DNA from: Terriglobia bacterium
GTDB lineage: Bacteria; Acidobacteriota; Terriglobia; Acidiferrales; UBA7541
Direction of reading: 5' to 3'
Assembly (NCBI GenBank): GCA_023512135.1
Contig: JAIMAG010000009.1
Location: forward strand, 1 to 64,000
DNA length: 64,000 bases
Position numbers and translations under genes: made by a program. Of this stretch, positions 26,696-38,088 are shown piece after piece. Each line of letters opens with the position of its first letter. The first letter of the stretch is position 1. The notes under the pieces are model-generated. The model had not been told where the DNA came from. It was given only the letters and a program-made list of their open reading frames with translations, and made no database searches.

Positions 26696-27796
26696 ATGGC
26701 ACCGATGGCCCGGCTGACCCTGTTTGAAAAACTCGACCAGATCGAAGCCCGTTATGAAGAGCTGGCTGCGCAGCTGGCCACGCCCGAAGCGGTGGCCGAT
26801 TCGGCGCGGTTTCAGCGGCTCGCGCGGGCGCATGCGGAGCTTTCGGAAATTGTCGGCAAGTACCGCGAATGGAAACAGCTCAGCCGGCAACTGGCCGACG
26901 CACGCCAGATGCTCCACGAAGCCGATGATCCGGAACTGAAACAGCTCGCCCACGAAGAAATCCGCACCCTGGAAGCGCGGCGCGAAGCCACCGAGCAGGA
27001 GTTGAAATTCCTGCTGCTGCCCAAAGACCCCAACGACGAGAAAAACGTCATCCTGGAAATCCGGGCCGGGACGGGCGGGGAAGAAGCTGCCCTGTTTGCC
27101 GCCGAGTTGTTCCGCATGTACACGCGCTATGCGGAATCGCAGGGCTGGCGCGTGGAGGTGCTCAGCAGCTCGCCGACTTCGATGGGCGGCCTGAAGGAAG
27201 TGATTGCCTCGATTCAGGGGCACAAGGTCTATTCCCGGCTCAAGTACGAATCCGGCGTGCATCGCGTGCAGCGCGTTCCGGAAACCGAGCAGCAGGGCCG
27301 CGTGCACACCTCTGCGGCGACCGTCGCCGTGCTGCCGGAAGCCGATGAAATCGACGTCAAGATCGACCCGAAAGACATCCGCGTGGATACCTTCTGCTCC
27401 TCGGGTCCGGGCGGGCAGTCGGTCAACACCACCTATTCGGCGGTGCGCATCACACATCTGCCGACGGGACTGGTGGTTTCCTGCCAGGACGAGAAGTCGC
27501 AGATCAAGAACAAGGCCCGGGCTCTGCGGGTGCTCCGCACGCGTCTGCTCGAAATGGAGCGCGCCCGCCAGCACGAACAGATTGCCGCCGAGCGCCGCAG
27601 CCAGGTGAAGACCGGCGACCGTTCCGAAAAGATCCGGACCTACAATTTTCCGCAGAATCGCGTGACCGATCACCGCATCGGACTGACCCTGCACCAGCTC
27701 CAGGACGTGCTGGATGGCAAGCTGGGGCCGATTCTCGATGCGCTCGTGGCCCACTACGAAGCCGAGCGGTTGAAGAAAGAGCTCGTCGAAGCCTGA
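26696..27796 (+). CDS. prfA: Peptide chain release factor 1
   Basis: A 366-aa class I release factor that recognises UAA and UAG stop codons and triggers peptide release. It carries the RF1-type tripeptide PxT ([14 protein letters not shown]) and the GGQ loop [18 protein letters not shown] that enters the peptidyl transferase centre. GAGG (26682-26685) stands 10 bases before ATG 26696; ATG 26705 is an alternative three codons later. The next gene, 9 bases downstream, encodes PrmC, which methylates the GGQ glutamine, so the pair forms a functional operon. Confidence 0.97.
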   Translation: MAPMARLTLFEKLDQIEARYEELAAQLATPEAVADSARFQRLARAHAELSEIVGKYREWKQLSRQLADARQMLHEADDPELKQLAHEEIRTLEARREATEQELKFLLLPKDPNDEKNVILEIRAGTGGEEAALFAAELFRMYTRYAESQGWRVEVLSSSPTSMGGLKEVIASIQGHKVYSRLKYESGVHRVQRVPETEQQGRVHTSAATVAVLPEADEIDVKIDPKDIRVDTFCSSGPGGQSVNTTYSAVRITHLPTGLVVSCQDEKSQIKNKARALRVLRTRLLEMERARQHEQIAAERRSQVKTGDRSEKIRTYNFPQNRVTDHRIGLTLHQLQDVLDGKLGPILDALVAHYEAERLKKELVEA

Positions 27797-27805
27797 GGGT
27801 CTGCC

Positions 27806-28741
27806 ATGATTCCTTCTGCCTTCCCGGCGGCTGGCGCGGGCCTCCCGGCCGATGTTCGCAGCGCGCTCCGCGAAGCGATGCGCCGGTTGCGGGCGGCGGC
27901 GGTGCCTTCCCACACGCTGGCCGCTGAGCTGCTGCTGATGCACACCCTGGGCTGCGACCGGGCCTGGCTCTATGCACATCCGGAGCAGCCGCTCGAGGCG
28001 TCCCAGCTCGCTGCCTACTTCGAACTTGTCGAGCGTCGCATCGCCGGCGTGCCCACGCAGTATCTGACCGGCCGGCAGGAGTTCTGGGGTCTGGAACTGG
28101 AAGTGACGCCGGACGTGCTGATTCCGCGGCCGGAGACCGAGCACCTGGTCGAAGTCGCCCTGGAACGGCTCGGGCCGCCCACCTGGGAGGAAGAAGAAGC
28201 TGGCCTTCCCCGGGGCCACGGTCTGCGCATCGCCGATGTCGGCACCGGTTCCGGTTGCCTGGCGATTGCTCTGGCCTGCGAGCTGCCGGGCGCGCAGGTG
28301 TTCGCTACGGACATCTCGGCAGCGGCACTGGCCGTGGCGCGCCGCAATGCCTGCCGGCACGGGGTGGCCGGGCGCGTGCATCTGTTGCAGTGCAATTTGC
28401 TGGACGCTCTGGCCGGCCCGCCCGTGTGGCCGCTGGATCTGATTGTGAGCAATCCGCCCTACGTCGGACGTCGCGAAGCGGACCATCTGCCACGCGAAGT
28501 GCGCGCACACGAGCCGGCGCAGGCGCTGTTTGCCGGCGAATCCGGCCAGCAGTTCTACGCCCCGCTGATCGCTCAGGCCGCGCACCTGCTTCGTTCCGGT
28601 GGGATTCTGGTGGTGGAGCTGGGCTACGATGCTCTGCCGCATGTGCAGCCGCTGCTTGAAGCCGAAGGAGTCTGGCAGCAAATCCGCTTGACCCACGACT
28701 TGGCCGGCATTCCCCGGGTACTGTCGGCCCGGCGCGTTTGA
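27806..28741 (+). CDS. prmC: Peptide chain release factor N5-glutamine methyltransferase
   Basis: A 311-aa SAM-dependent methyltransferase that modifies the glutamine of the release-factor GGQ motif. An N-terminal helical domain binds the factor. The Rossmann domain has IADVGTGSGCLAIALA for SAM binding and the catalytic SNPPYVGR motif; VLIPRPETEHLV is the family linker. It lies directly behind its substrate gene prfA with GAGGG 8 bases before the ATG. Confidence 0.95.
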   Translation: MIPSAFPAAGAGLPADVRSALREAMRRLRAAAVPSHTLAAELLLMHTLGCDRAWLYAHPEQPLEASQLAAYFELVERRIAGVPTQYLTGRQEFWGLELEVTPDVLIPRPETEHLVEVALERLGPPTWEEEEAGLPRGHGLRIADVGTGSGCLAIALACELPGAQVFATDISAAALAVARRNACRHGVAGRVHLLQCNLLDALAGPPVWPLDLIVSNPPYVGRREADHLPREVRAHEPAQALFAGESGQQFYAPLIAQAAHLLRSGGILVVELGYDALPHVQPLLEAEGVWQQIRLTHDLAGIPRVLSARRV

Positions 28742-28775
28742 GCAGAGCCGAACGACTTCACCCGCGAGATGTACC

Positions 28776-30032
28776 ATGCCCCGACTGGCCCGCCTCCGTT
28801 CCAAGATCGGCTCCACGGCCGCGGTGCCGCCGGCTCCCGCAGCACCACGGTTGTCTGAGGCCTGCATCCTCCATGTGGATATGGACGCTTTTTTCGTTTC
28901 CGTCGAGCTGCTCTATCGTCCCGAGCTGCGCGGCAAGCCGGTGGTGGTGGGAGGGCGTCCGGATCAGCGCGGGGTGGTGGCTGCCGCCAGCTACGAAGCG
29001 CGCCGCTTCGGTATCCGTTCGGCGATGCCGCTGCGTACCGCAGCACGGCTGTGTCCGCAGGCTGTGTTTCTCGAAGGCCGGCATCAGCTCTACGAGGAAT
29101 GGAGCGACCGCATCGCGGCCATCCTGGCACGGTATTCGCCGGTCGTGGAGATGGTTTCGATTGACGAAGCCTATCTGGAGCTGACCGGCACCGAACGCCT
29201 GCTCGGGCCTCCGCTGGCTGTGGCCCATCGCCTGCGGCAGGAAATCTGGAGCCGGACCGGTCTGCCCTGTTCGATGGGGTTGGGCCGTACGCGTCTGGTC
29301 GCCAAGGTCGCTTCCGAACAGGCCAAGCCGCGCGGGCTGCTCTGGATTCCACCGGGAGCCGAAGCCGCATTCCTGGCTCCGCTGCCGGTGGGGAAAATTC
29401 CGGGCATCGGTCGCGTCACGGAAGCTGCGCTTGCGCGGCTGGGCATTCGCACGGTGGGCGAGCTGGCCGCCTGGCCGCGCGAAAAGCTGGAAACGGTGTT
29501 CGGCCGATGGGGAACCGCCCTGTGGTCGCGGGCGCGTGGCGAAGATGTATTCGAGTTTCTCGTAGACGCCGAGCCCAAATCCATCGGCCACAATCACACC
29601 TTCGGCACTGACGTCGATGCGCCGGAAATGCTTGAGGCAATGCTCAGCCTGCTCTGTCAGAAGGCCATGAAGCGGCTGCGCGACGCCGGCCTGCAGACGC
29701 GCACGGTCACGCTCACGATCCGCTATGCCGATTTCCACACAATCACCCGCCGCCGCACCCTGTCCGAGCCGACCGAGCTCGACAGTGTGGTGCTCGCGGC
29801 GGCCCGGCAACTGCTGGCGCGGCACCGCGACCCTGCGCAGAAGGTTCGATTGATCGGCGTGAGTCTTTCCGGCCTGACCCATCCTTCGCCGCAACTGCCT
29901 TTGTTCGATGCCGAGCGCCGTGCGCGCCTGCACCGGCTGGCCCGCGCCACCGATCGCCTCCGCGACCGCTTCGGCTTCGAGAAAGTGCAATGGGCTGGAT
30001 CGCTGAACCTTCCCGAAGACGATCGGTCTTAG
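28776..30032 (+). CDS. dinB: DNA polymerase IV (Y family)
   Basis: A 418-aa translesion polymerase. The palm motifs are intact: CILHVDMDAFFVSVE (first metal Asp) and VSIDEAYLELTG (SIDEA with catalytic Asp-Glu). The helix-hairpin-helix IPGIGRVTEAALARLGI and the little-finger domain follow. Near the C-terminus, PQLPLFDAE is a clear beta-clamp-binding peptide. A ~25-residue N-terminal extension rich in Arg/Ala precedes the catalytic start; a later start cannot be excluded. No LexA-type box was recognised upstream. Confidence 0.94.
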   Translation: MPRLARLRSKIGSTAAVPPAPAAPRLSEACILHVDMDAFFVSVELLYRPELRGKPVVVGGRPDQRGVVAAASYEARRFGIRSAMPLRTAARLCPQAVFLEGRHQLYEEWSDRIAAILARYSPVVEMVSIDEAYLELTGTERLLGPPLAVAHRLRQEIWSRTGLPCSMGLGRTRLVAKVASEQAKPRGLLWIPPGAEAAFLAPLPVGKIPGIGRVTEAALARLGIRTVGELAAWPREKLETVFGRWGTALWSRARGEDVFEFLVDAEPKSIGHNHTFGTDVDAPEMLEAMLSLLCQKAMKRLRDAGLQTRTVTLTIRYADFHTITRRRTLSEPTELDSVVLAAARQLLARHRDPAQKVRLIGVSLSGLTHPSPQLPLFDAERRARLHRLARATDRLRDRFGFEKVQWAGSLNLPEDDRS

Positions 30033-30040
30033 CATGGCGG

Positions 30041-30069
30041 TTGGCAGTCCGGCGTGCTTAGGCGATACT
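30041..30069 (+). promoter_or_regulatory. Promoter of the CCA-adding enzyme gene, leaderless type
   Basis: TTGGCA (30041-30046), 17 bases, GATACT (30064-30069), ending 9 bases before ATG 30079. No Shine-Dalgarno sequence is present. This supports the ATG at 30079 over the in-frame ATG at 30034, which would be upstream of the transcript. Confidence 0.6.
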
Positions 30070-30078
30070 AACCCGGCG

Positions 30079-31416
30079 ATGACCCCGCGCGAACTGGCTG
30101 AAAAAATCTGTCGCACGTTGCATGAGGCCGGCCACCAGGCCTATCTGGTGGGCGGCTGTGTGCGCGACCTGCTGCTCGGCCGTGAACCGGCAGACTACGA
30201 TGTCGCCACCGATGCCCGCCCCGATCGCCTGCAGGAGTTGTTCCCCGGCTGCTTGCTTGTCGGCGCCCGCTTCGGCGTCATCGTCGTCGTCGAGCAGGGT
30301 GTGCAGGTGGAAGTGGCCACTTTCCGCTCCGACCTCGGCTACTCCGATGGCCGCCACCCGGATCGAGTGGTCTATGCGGAATCGCCCCGCGAAGACGTTC
30401 TGCGGCGGGATTTCACCATCAACGGCCTGCTGCTCGACGTTCGCACCGGCGAAGTGCTGGATTTCGTCGGCGGCCGGCAGGACCTGCAGTCCGGCGTGAT
30501 CCGTGCGATCGGCGACCCCGAACGTCGTTTTGCCGAAGACCACCTGCGCATGGTGCGCGCGGTGCGCTTTGCGGCGCGGTTCCGCTTCGTCATCGAGCCC
30601 GCGACGTTCGCCGCCATCCGCAAGCTGGCCCCTGCGGCGGCGGGAGTTTCGGCCGAACGGCTGCGCGAGGAGCTGACCCGGCTGCTCACCGAAGGCGCGG
30701 CGCGCCGCGCCTTCGAACTGCTCGACGAAACGGGTCTGCTGCACGTGCTGTTGCCGGAAGTCGCGCGCATGAAAGGAGTCGAGCAGCCGCCGCAGTTTCA
30801 TCCGGAAGGGGACGTCTGGGTGCACACGTTGCTCATGCTGGAACATCTGCCCGCCGGCTGCTCCCCGACGCTCGCCTGGGGGGTGCTGCTCCACGACGTG
30901 GGCAAGCCGCCCACCTTCACCCCGCCGGCGGGCCCTGGGGATCGCATCCGCTTCGACCAGCATGCCGAAGTCGGCGCCCGCATGGCCGCTGAGATCTGCC
31001 GCCGCTTCCGCTTTTCCAACGACGATACCGAGCAGATTGTCGCGCTGGTAGCCCATCACCTCCGCTTCAAAGACGTCCAGCGGATGCGCCCCGCAACCCT
31101 GAAGCGCTTCGTCCGCATGCCGGGCTTCGCCGAGCATCTGGAACTGCACCGGCTCGACTGCCTGGCCAGCCACCGCATGCTCGATAACTACGAATTCGTC
31201 CGAGACTTTCTCCAGTCCACCCCGCCCGAACAGGTGCGCCCGGCACGTCTGATCTCCGGCGAAGACCTCAAACAGATGGGCTATCCGCCCGGCCCGCGTT
31301 TTCGCGAAATCCTCCGGGCTGTCGAAGACGCCCAGCTCGAAGGACAACTCGACACGCGGGAAGCGGCGCTGGAATTTGTCCGGCGCACCTTCCCCGCAGA
31401 TTCCCCTGCCCAGTGA
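30079..31416 (+). CDS. tRNA nucleotidyltransferase (CCA-adding or A/C-adding) with HD domain
   Basis: A 445-aa class II nucleotidyltransferase that builds or repairs the tRNA 3' CCA end. The catalytic head has AYLVGGCVRDLLLGREPADYDVA, the RRDFTING motif, and the nucleotide-recognition motif GDPERRFAEDHLRMVRAVRFAA. A C-terminal HD phosphohydrolase-type domain (AWGVLLHDVGKPPT, LVAHHLRF) follows, as in several bacterial CCA enzymes. Whether it adds CCA or is one half of a split CC/A pair cannot be read from sequence alone, so the symbol is left blank. It stands behind dinB but has its own promoter. Confidence 0.92.
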   Translation: MTPRELAEKICRTLHEAGHQAYLVGGCVRDLLLGREPADYDVATDARPDRLQELFPGCLLVGARFGVIVVVEQGVQVEVATFRSDLGYSDGRHPDRVVYAESPREDVLRRDFTINGLLLDVRTGEVLDFVGGRQDLQSGVIRAIGDPERRFAEDHLRMVRAVRFAARFRFVIEPATFAAIRKLAPAAAGVSAERLREELTRLLTEGAARRAFELLDETGLLHVLLPEVARMKGVEQPPQFHPEGDVWVHTLLMLEHLPAGCSPTLAWGVLLHDVGKPPTFTPPAGPGDRIRFDQHAEVGARMAAEICRRFRFSNDDTEQIVALVAHHLRFKDVQRMRPATLKRFVRMPGFAEHLELHRLDCLASHRMLDNYEFVRDFLQSTPPEQVRPARLISGEDLKQMGYPPGPRFREILRAVEDAQLEGQLDTREAALEFVRRTFPADSPAQ

Positions 31417-31807
31417 TTTCCGCCTGTTCCCCAGGCTTCACTGCGACCCGTCCCAGACTGGCTCGGGCGGCTCCCATGGTCGAATTTCGCCAGCCGGGAT
31501 GCTGGGTGAAGGGCTCTCGCTTGGCTCCCGTTGGCTGCCCGTGGGAGCGCTTCGACCCCGGAATCTTCCCGTTCGCCGCCTGCCGCTGGACGGGAACCTT
31601 TTGAAAAAGACAGACTTGCATTGCACGAAGGGGTTGGTGTAGGCTTTCGCACACCGTTGGGGTGAAAGCCTTTCCAGAGGTGCTTGGGCTCGGGGCTCGA
31701 ACAAGAGCCGCTATGGACGCCCTTTCGGACGGGCAGAGGGCAGCGGAGACTGTTTCGAGCCGGGGTACGGCAACAGATTCCAGATTCGGAAAAGAGGCGA
31801 CGTGACG
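31417..31807. other. 391-base leader/intergenic region before the large radical SAM gene
   Basis: No gene is supported. A possible promoter lies at 31616-31645. Just inside the predicted transcript an 8-bp stem AGGCTTTC (31641-31648) pairs with GAAAGCCT (31664-31671), with further pairing in the loop. The long remaining leader (about 130 bases) could carry post-transcriptional control, but I recognise no known RNA class. Confidence 0.45.
31616..31645 (+). promoter_or_regulatory. Possible promoter of the radical SAM gene
   Basis: TTGCAT (31616-31621), 18 bases, TAGGCT (31640-31645). Both boxes are imperfect. The downstream hairpin overlaps the likely start site. Confidence 0.35.
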
Positions 31808-34003
<2,196 letters not shown>

Positions 34004-34031
34004 CTGGCCCTTTCAGACTCAGGTTCCGCGA

Positions 34032-34067
34032 CCAGCGCCCCCGGCGTGCCGGGGGCGCTGGCTTTTT
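34032..34067 (+). terminator. Strong intrinsic terminator after the radical SAM gene
   Basis: The 14-base arm CCAGCGCCCCCGGC (34032-34045) and its exact complement (34048-34061) are followed by CTTTTT. It ends transcription of the radical SAM gene and insulates it from the convergent S9 gene. Confidence 0.85.
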
Positions 34068-34090
34068 GGCGAAGAACGCGCCCGCCACCG

Positions 34091-36844
34091 CTACCGCGCG
34101 CGCACTACGCGGAAGCCGACGTAGGCCAGGTCGGCAGGCGAAGCGGCTGCCGCAGGCCGCGCCTTTGCATCTGCCGGACGGTTGGCGCTGCCGCCCAGAA
34201 GACGCCCGGAGCCGTCCGCTGCCACGGCCCATTCCGCCACGTTGCCGCCCAGATCGAACACCAGCTCTTCTGTGTCGCTGCCCTGGCCACGGAAACTGCC
34301 GACCTCGCGGAGCAGCGGTGCCCGCCCGCCCAGTTCGGCCAGCTTGCTCTCCAGCCGCTCTGCGTCGTCCGGATTGACAGAGTAGCCCGCCCAGTAATCC
34401 AGCGTGTTTTCGCCGTCCCGGTTGGCGTAGAGCGATTCGACTTCGTCCACCTTTGGCAGTGTGTAGGTCTGCCCGGTTAGCCGGGAAAGCCATTCGACGT
34501 AGGCCTTGGCCTGCTCGAAGGTAACGCCGTTGGCCGGGTAATTCTCCGTTCCGGGTTCATAGATGTAGTTGCGGTCAAAGGCGGCGAACTGAGCCCGGGT
34601 AACTTCGAAGCGGCCGATTTCGAGTTCGCCGCGGGTGACCACTTCAGGAATCAGCACTTGCTGGCCGCGCCGGCCGGATGGGCGGAAGGCTACTCCGTAA
34701 CGCGTCCCGAAGCGCTGGATGTTTTTCCGGCGGAATTCCATGGCCAGCGGCGAATCTTTCTTGAACGCTTCGTTCGGCGGCGCCAGGGTGCCGAACAGAT
34801 AGCGGTCGAACCACCGCAGGTCTTCTTCCAGCTTGCGGAGCTGATGCGTGAGCTTGCGCAGGCCGTGCGCCTCGCCGGGAAAGAGCAGGAAGCGCACCGG
34901 AGCCTTGCCCAGGTGGTAGAGTGCGCGGTAGTGCGACCAGCCCTGGTCGGTGGGCACGTTGCGGTCTTCGGTGCCGAAGTAGATGATGGTCGGGGCACGC
35001 ACCCGGTCCATCTGGAAAAAGGGCGACTTGCGCAGGTAGAGCTGCGGGTCTTCCAGGGGCGAAGCGCCGAAGTAATATTTGTCGAACGCGTGGCCGAAAT
35101 CCACGTTGGCCCAGTCGCTGAACCATTCCACATCGCCGGCGCCGGCAGAAACCGCTTTGTAGCGGTCGGGATTGGCCACGCTGAGGGCGATGGAAAGAAT
35201 CGAACCGTTCGACCAGCCCATCGTCGCCACACGGTCCGGGTCGACCAGGCCGCGCTCGATCAGGTAGTCCACGCCGGCTTCGATGTCGGGCACCTCGAGC
35301 TCGTAGTATTTCCCGCAGCAGATGGATTCCGCCCACCGCAGCCCGTAGTTGCCGCTGCCGTGATAGTTCGGCTGCAGGACAAACGCCCCGCGCTGGTTCC
35401 ACAGATTATGGGGTGTCGTGTAGCCGTCGTCCCAGGCGTCCAGGTCGACGCCGGTCGGGCCGCCGTGAATGATGAGAATCAGCGGGTAGCGTTGGCCCGG
35501 CTCGTAATTGTGCGGATAGCGAAGGATGCCTTCGACCGTTTCCCCGAGCGCACCGGTCCAGCGAATCACCTCAGCGCGGGCGAAGGTTTTGCCTTCCAGG
35601 TGTTTGTTCAGTTCGGTCAGTTGCAGCGCTCCGTTCAGCTCGGCGCCGCGCAGCGTGGCCTGGTACCACTGAGTCGGCTTGCTGGCAGTGGAGTGCTCAT
35701 AGACGATGTTCCGTCCGTCTTCGGCGAGTGCAAAGTCGAAAATGTTGCCGGCATGGATGCCGCTGACCTGCGTTCGCTGCCAGGTGTCGCCGCGGCGCAC
35801 ATAACGTGCCATCTGGAACCGCGCGCCCGCCGCCAGCAGCGCGAGGAAACCGTCGTCGGTCACTTCCAGCCCGGAGGCCAGGCCGTTTTCCCAGTCCAGG
35901 TCTACTTGCTGTGCGGTCGCGCGGGCCAGGTCGTAGAAGTACAGGATGTTGATGGTTGCTTCCAGAAACTCCGGGTGGGTCGAATACGGCGTGACCACGT
36001 AGAACCCGGAGCCATCCTTGGTCCAGCGGAAGAGCACCGGACGGATGCGCCCTTCGGTCAGGATTTCCCGGGCTTCGCCCGTTTCCAGGTTGTGCAGGAA
36101 CGTCTTCGGCGGAATTTTCTGGTCCCACTGGTAGGCCAGGCTCTGCTGGTGCACGGCCACGGCACGCGTGCCCGCGCGGTTGATCGCCCAGAGCTGAATC
36201 CAGTCGTCGTTCGTGGTCAGTCGGGTGACCTTCTTTTCCTTCACGGCTAGGCGATAGAGCCGCACCGGCGGGGTGTGTTCGTGGTCCTCTACCACGAGCG
36301 TGGTGTCTTTTTTCTTTTTGATCTCTTGCTCGTAGAGGGTGGGATCTTCTTCGGCGCTGAAGACGATGGTGTTGTCGTCCACCCAGGCGTAGCCGCGGAT
36401 ACCCCGCTCGAAGTCCGTCACCGGCCAGGGTTCGCCACCAAAGGGATGGATCAGCCAAAGCTGCGTCTTGGCCTGCTCGGGCTTGGCGTCTGGCCGCGGC
36501 CGGTCGCTCAGGAACGCAATATACTGTCCGCTCGGCGACCAGCGCGGCTGCGTGTGATTCTCTTTTCCCCGCGTCAGTTGGATCTCTTTTTTCTCCGTCA
36601 AACTGGACAGAAACAGGTTGCTGATCCGCGCGTCCTTTTCCTTGTCCGCCACCGATTTCACCCACACGACCCAGCGACCGTCCGGCGAGATGCGGAACTG
36701 GCTGGCCGATTCGGTGTAGATGACGTCTTCGGTGGTCCATTCTTTGGTCTTCGTCGAGGGCCCGGGCGGATGCGCGGCCGCTGACAGGCCGACGGCGATC
36801 AGCAGGGTGAACAGGACACAGGATGGCGAGGTGATCTTTCGCAT
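34091..36844 (-). CDS. Secreted S9 prolyl oligopeptidase-family peptidase fused to an FGE/SUMF1-like domain
   Basis: 917 aa. A signal peptide (SCVLFTLLIAVGLSAAAH) is followed by a WD/TolB-like beta-propeller (repeats such as FRISPDGRWVVWV and PRWSPSGQYIAFLSD) and an alpha/beta hydrolase domain with Ser545 (MGWSNGSI), Asp627 (FGTEDRNVP) and His660 (GEAHGL). The last ~180 residues form a formylglycine-generating-enzyme-like domain (EIGRFEVTRAQF, VTFEQAKAYVEWLS, GNVAEWA, YVGFRVVRAR) without Cys, so it is probably a binding domain rather than an oxidase. ATG 36844 has AAGGAG upstream. It should be a periplasmic peptidase; this fusion is uncommon. Confidence 0.87.
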   Translation of the reverse strand: MRKITSPSCVLFTLLIAVGLSAAAHPPGPSTKTKEWTTEDVIYTESASQFRISPDGRWVVWVKSVADKEKDARISNLFLSSLTEKKEIQLTRGKENHTQPRWSPSGQYIAFLSDRPRPDAKPEQAKTQLWLIHPFGGEPWPVTDFERGIRGYAWVDDNTIVFSAEEDPTLYEQEIKKKKDTTLVVEDHEHTPPVRLYRLAVKEKKVTRLTTNDDWIQLWAINRAGTRAVAVHQQSLAYQWDQKIPPKTFLHNLETGEAREILTEGRIRPVLFRWTKDGSGFYVVTPYSTHPEFLEATINILYFYDLARATAQQVDLDWENGLASGLEVTDDGFLALLAAGARFQMARYVRRGDTWQRTQVSGIHAGNIFDFALAEDGRNIVYEHSTASKPTQWYQATLRGAELNGALQLTELNKHLEGKTFARAEVIRWTGALGETVEGILRYPHNYEPGQRYPLILIIHGGPTGVDLDAWDDGYTTPHNLWNQRGAFVLQPNYHGSGNYGLRWAESICCGKYYELEVPDIEAGVDYLIERGLVDPDRVATMGWSNGSILSIALSVANPDRYKAVSAGAGDVEWFSDWANVDFGHAFDKYYFGASPLEDPQLYLRKSPFFQMDRVRAPTIIYFGTEDRNVPTDQGWSHYRALYHLGKAPVRFLLFPGEAHGLRKLTHQLRKLEEDLRWFDRYLFGTLAPPNEAFKKDSPLAMEFRRKNIQRFGTRYGVAFRPSGRRGQQVLIPEVVTRGELEIGRFEVTRAQFAAFDRNYIYEPGTENYPANGVTFEQAKAYVEWLSRLTGQTYTLPKVDEVESLYANRDGENTLDYWAGYSVNPDDAERLESKLAELGGRAPLLREVGSFRGQGSDTEELVFDLGGNVAEWAVAADGSGRLLGGSANRPADAKARPAAAASPADLAYVGFRVVRAR

Positions 36845-36876
36845 GACATGGCTCCTTCGGGGTGTTCCCCCGGTCA

Positions 36877-36905
36877 TTGCCCTACCGGGCAGAAAAAGCT
36901 ATCAC
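36877..36905 (+). promoter_or_regulatory. Possible promoter of the DUF2461 gene
   Basis: TTGCCC (36877-36882), 17 bases, TATCAC (36900-36905), located between the divergent S9 and DUF2461 genes. Confidence 0.35.
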
Positions 36906-36985
36906 AATCCGCAAATGGGCCGTAGACGGAAGGCGCCGAGATCGAAACAGATGTGTAAAAATAGGGAGCCGGGCGCACCACGGCG

Positions 36986-37678
36986 ATGACCGACACGAAG
37001 CGCATGGGGATGTTCAGCGCAGCGACCTTCCAATTTTTCCGCGAACTTCAGCGAAACAACAGCAAAGCCTGGATGGACCGGCACCGCGAGCGCTACCGCC
37101 AGCACGTGGTGGTGCCGTTTCGCGCGCTGTTCGAACGGCTGATGCCCGAGGTGTTGCGCTGGAATCCTCAGTTCGACGTGAGCGGGCGCACCGGAAGCAA
37201 TTTTTCGCGCATCAACCGTGACCTGCGATTTTCCAGAGACAAGACTCCCTATCGCACGCATATGTACCTGCTGTTTTCGCGCGGCCCGAAGGCGGATGAC
37301 GGACAGCTCTATGTGAACGTCGGCAGCGACCTGGTGACCGTTGGCTTTCGCATCTACGGGGACAGGCGTCGTTCGACGCTGGCGCGCCTCGGCGCCGCCC
37401 GTGCGCAGGAACACCCGGCCTGGATACGTCGCCAGCAGCGGCGACTCGGACAGCGATATGAAAGCTACTGGTACACGATGGAACGAGGGGAATGGACCAA
37501 ACACCCGGGCTGGCCCGTGCGCCCGGAGGACTGGAAGCAACTGCGGGGCTGGGTGGTTCGCCGTGTCCTGCGGCCCGCCGATGCCCTGCAGCCGGACTTC
37601 GACCGCCAGGTGGCCCGGATTTTCCGAGCGCTGTACCCGCTGTACGAATTCACCTCTTCGGAGCGGTGGCAAAAGTAG
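36986..37678 (+). CDS. DUF2461 family protein
   Basis: 230 aa. The opening ATFQFFRELQRNNSKAWMDRHRERY and the segment FSRINRDLRFSRDKTPYRTHMYLLFSRG are diagnostic of the DUF2461 (TIGR02453) family, conserved but uncharacterised cytoplasmic proteins found in many bacteria and fungi. The length is normal. No catalytic residues are assigned in the family. The ATG at 36986 fits the conserved N-terminus; a Shine-Dalgarno sequence is not obvious. Confidence 0.88.
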   Translation: MTDTKRMGMFSAATFQFFRELQRNNSKAWMDRHRERYRQHVVVPFRALFERLMPEVLRWNPQFDVSGRTGSNFSRINRDLRFSRDKTPYRTHMYLLFSRGPKADDGQLYVNVGSDLVTVGFRIYGDRRRSTLARLGAARAQEHPAWIRRQQRRLGQRYESYWYTMERGEWTKHPGWPVRPEDWKQLRGWVVRRVLRPADALQPDFDRQVARIFRALYPLYEFTSSERWQK

Positions 37679-37789
37679 GTTCCGCTCCGCAGAGTGCAGG
37701 AGCGATCGCGCCAGCTTCGGCGTGCCCTGTGCTCCGGCACTCACGGGGGCGGAACGCCGAGCAGGAACGTGCCACCCGGGAGGATAGAC

Positions 37790-37972
37790 ATGCCACTCAG
37801 TCGCAGCGAGGCCAAAACTCAGCACACAGCGCAGACCGCGCACACGCAGTTCTCCGACACGGTGTACGGAGTGCTGTGTGCCGACTGCAAAAATTACATT
37901 TTGATTGACCATACCAACTGCCCGCCCGTCTGCCGCACACACGAGACGTGCCGTCAGGCCTACGGTTCCTGA
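37790..37972 (+). CDS. Cys-rich microprotein (60 aa)
   Basis: A short protein starting MPLSRSEAKTQHTAQTAH. It has five Cys: a CADC pair, then CPPVC, then one more Cys near the end, spaced with His (DHTNC, RTHETC) as in small zinc- or metal-binding folds. GGGAGGA stands 5 bases before the ATG, strongly supporting translation. A good promoter for cstA starts just after its stop. No family recognised; it could be a redox or metal-binding accessory protein. Confidence 0.55.
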   Translation: MPLSRSEAKTQHTAQTAHTQFSDTVYGVLCADCKNYILIDHTNCPPVCRTHETCRQAYGS

Positions 37973-37976
37973 ATCG

Positions 37977-38005
37977 TTGACCTGGGCATCTGCGTCGCAT
38001 AGGAT
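37977..38005 (+). promoter_or_regulatory. Promoter of cstA-ybdD
   Basis: TTGACC (37977-37982), 17 bases, TAGGAT (38000-38005). Start near 38012 gives a leader of about 77 bases before cstA. No CRP site was recognised. Confidence 0.55.
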
Positions 38006-38088
38006 GCGAGCCGGCGTGGGTCGCTCCGGTGCGGCCCACGCGGTCCCGGGCAGGCATTCGCAGGAAAACTCTGAGCCGGAGAATCTGT

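Noticed and set aside
26588-28867. A 759-codon open frame on the minus strand
   Set aside because: Antisense to prfA and prmC; composition is typical of shadow frames.
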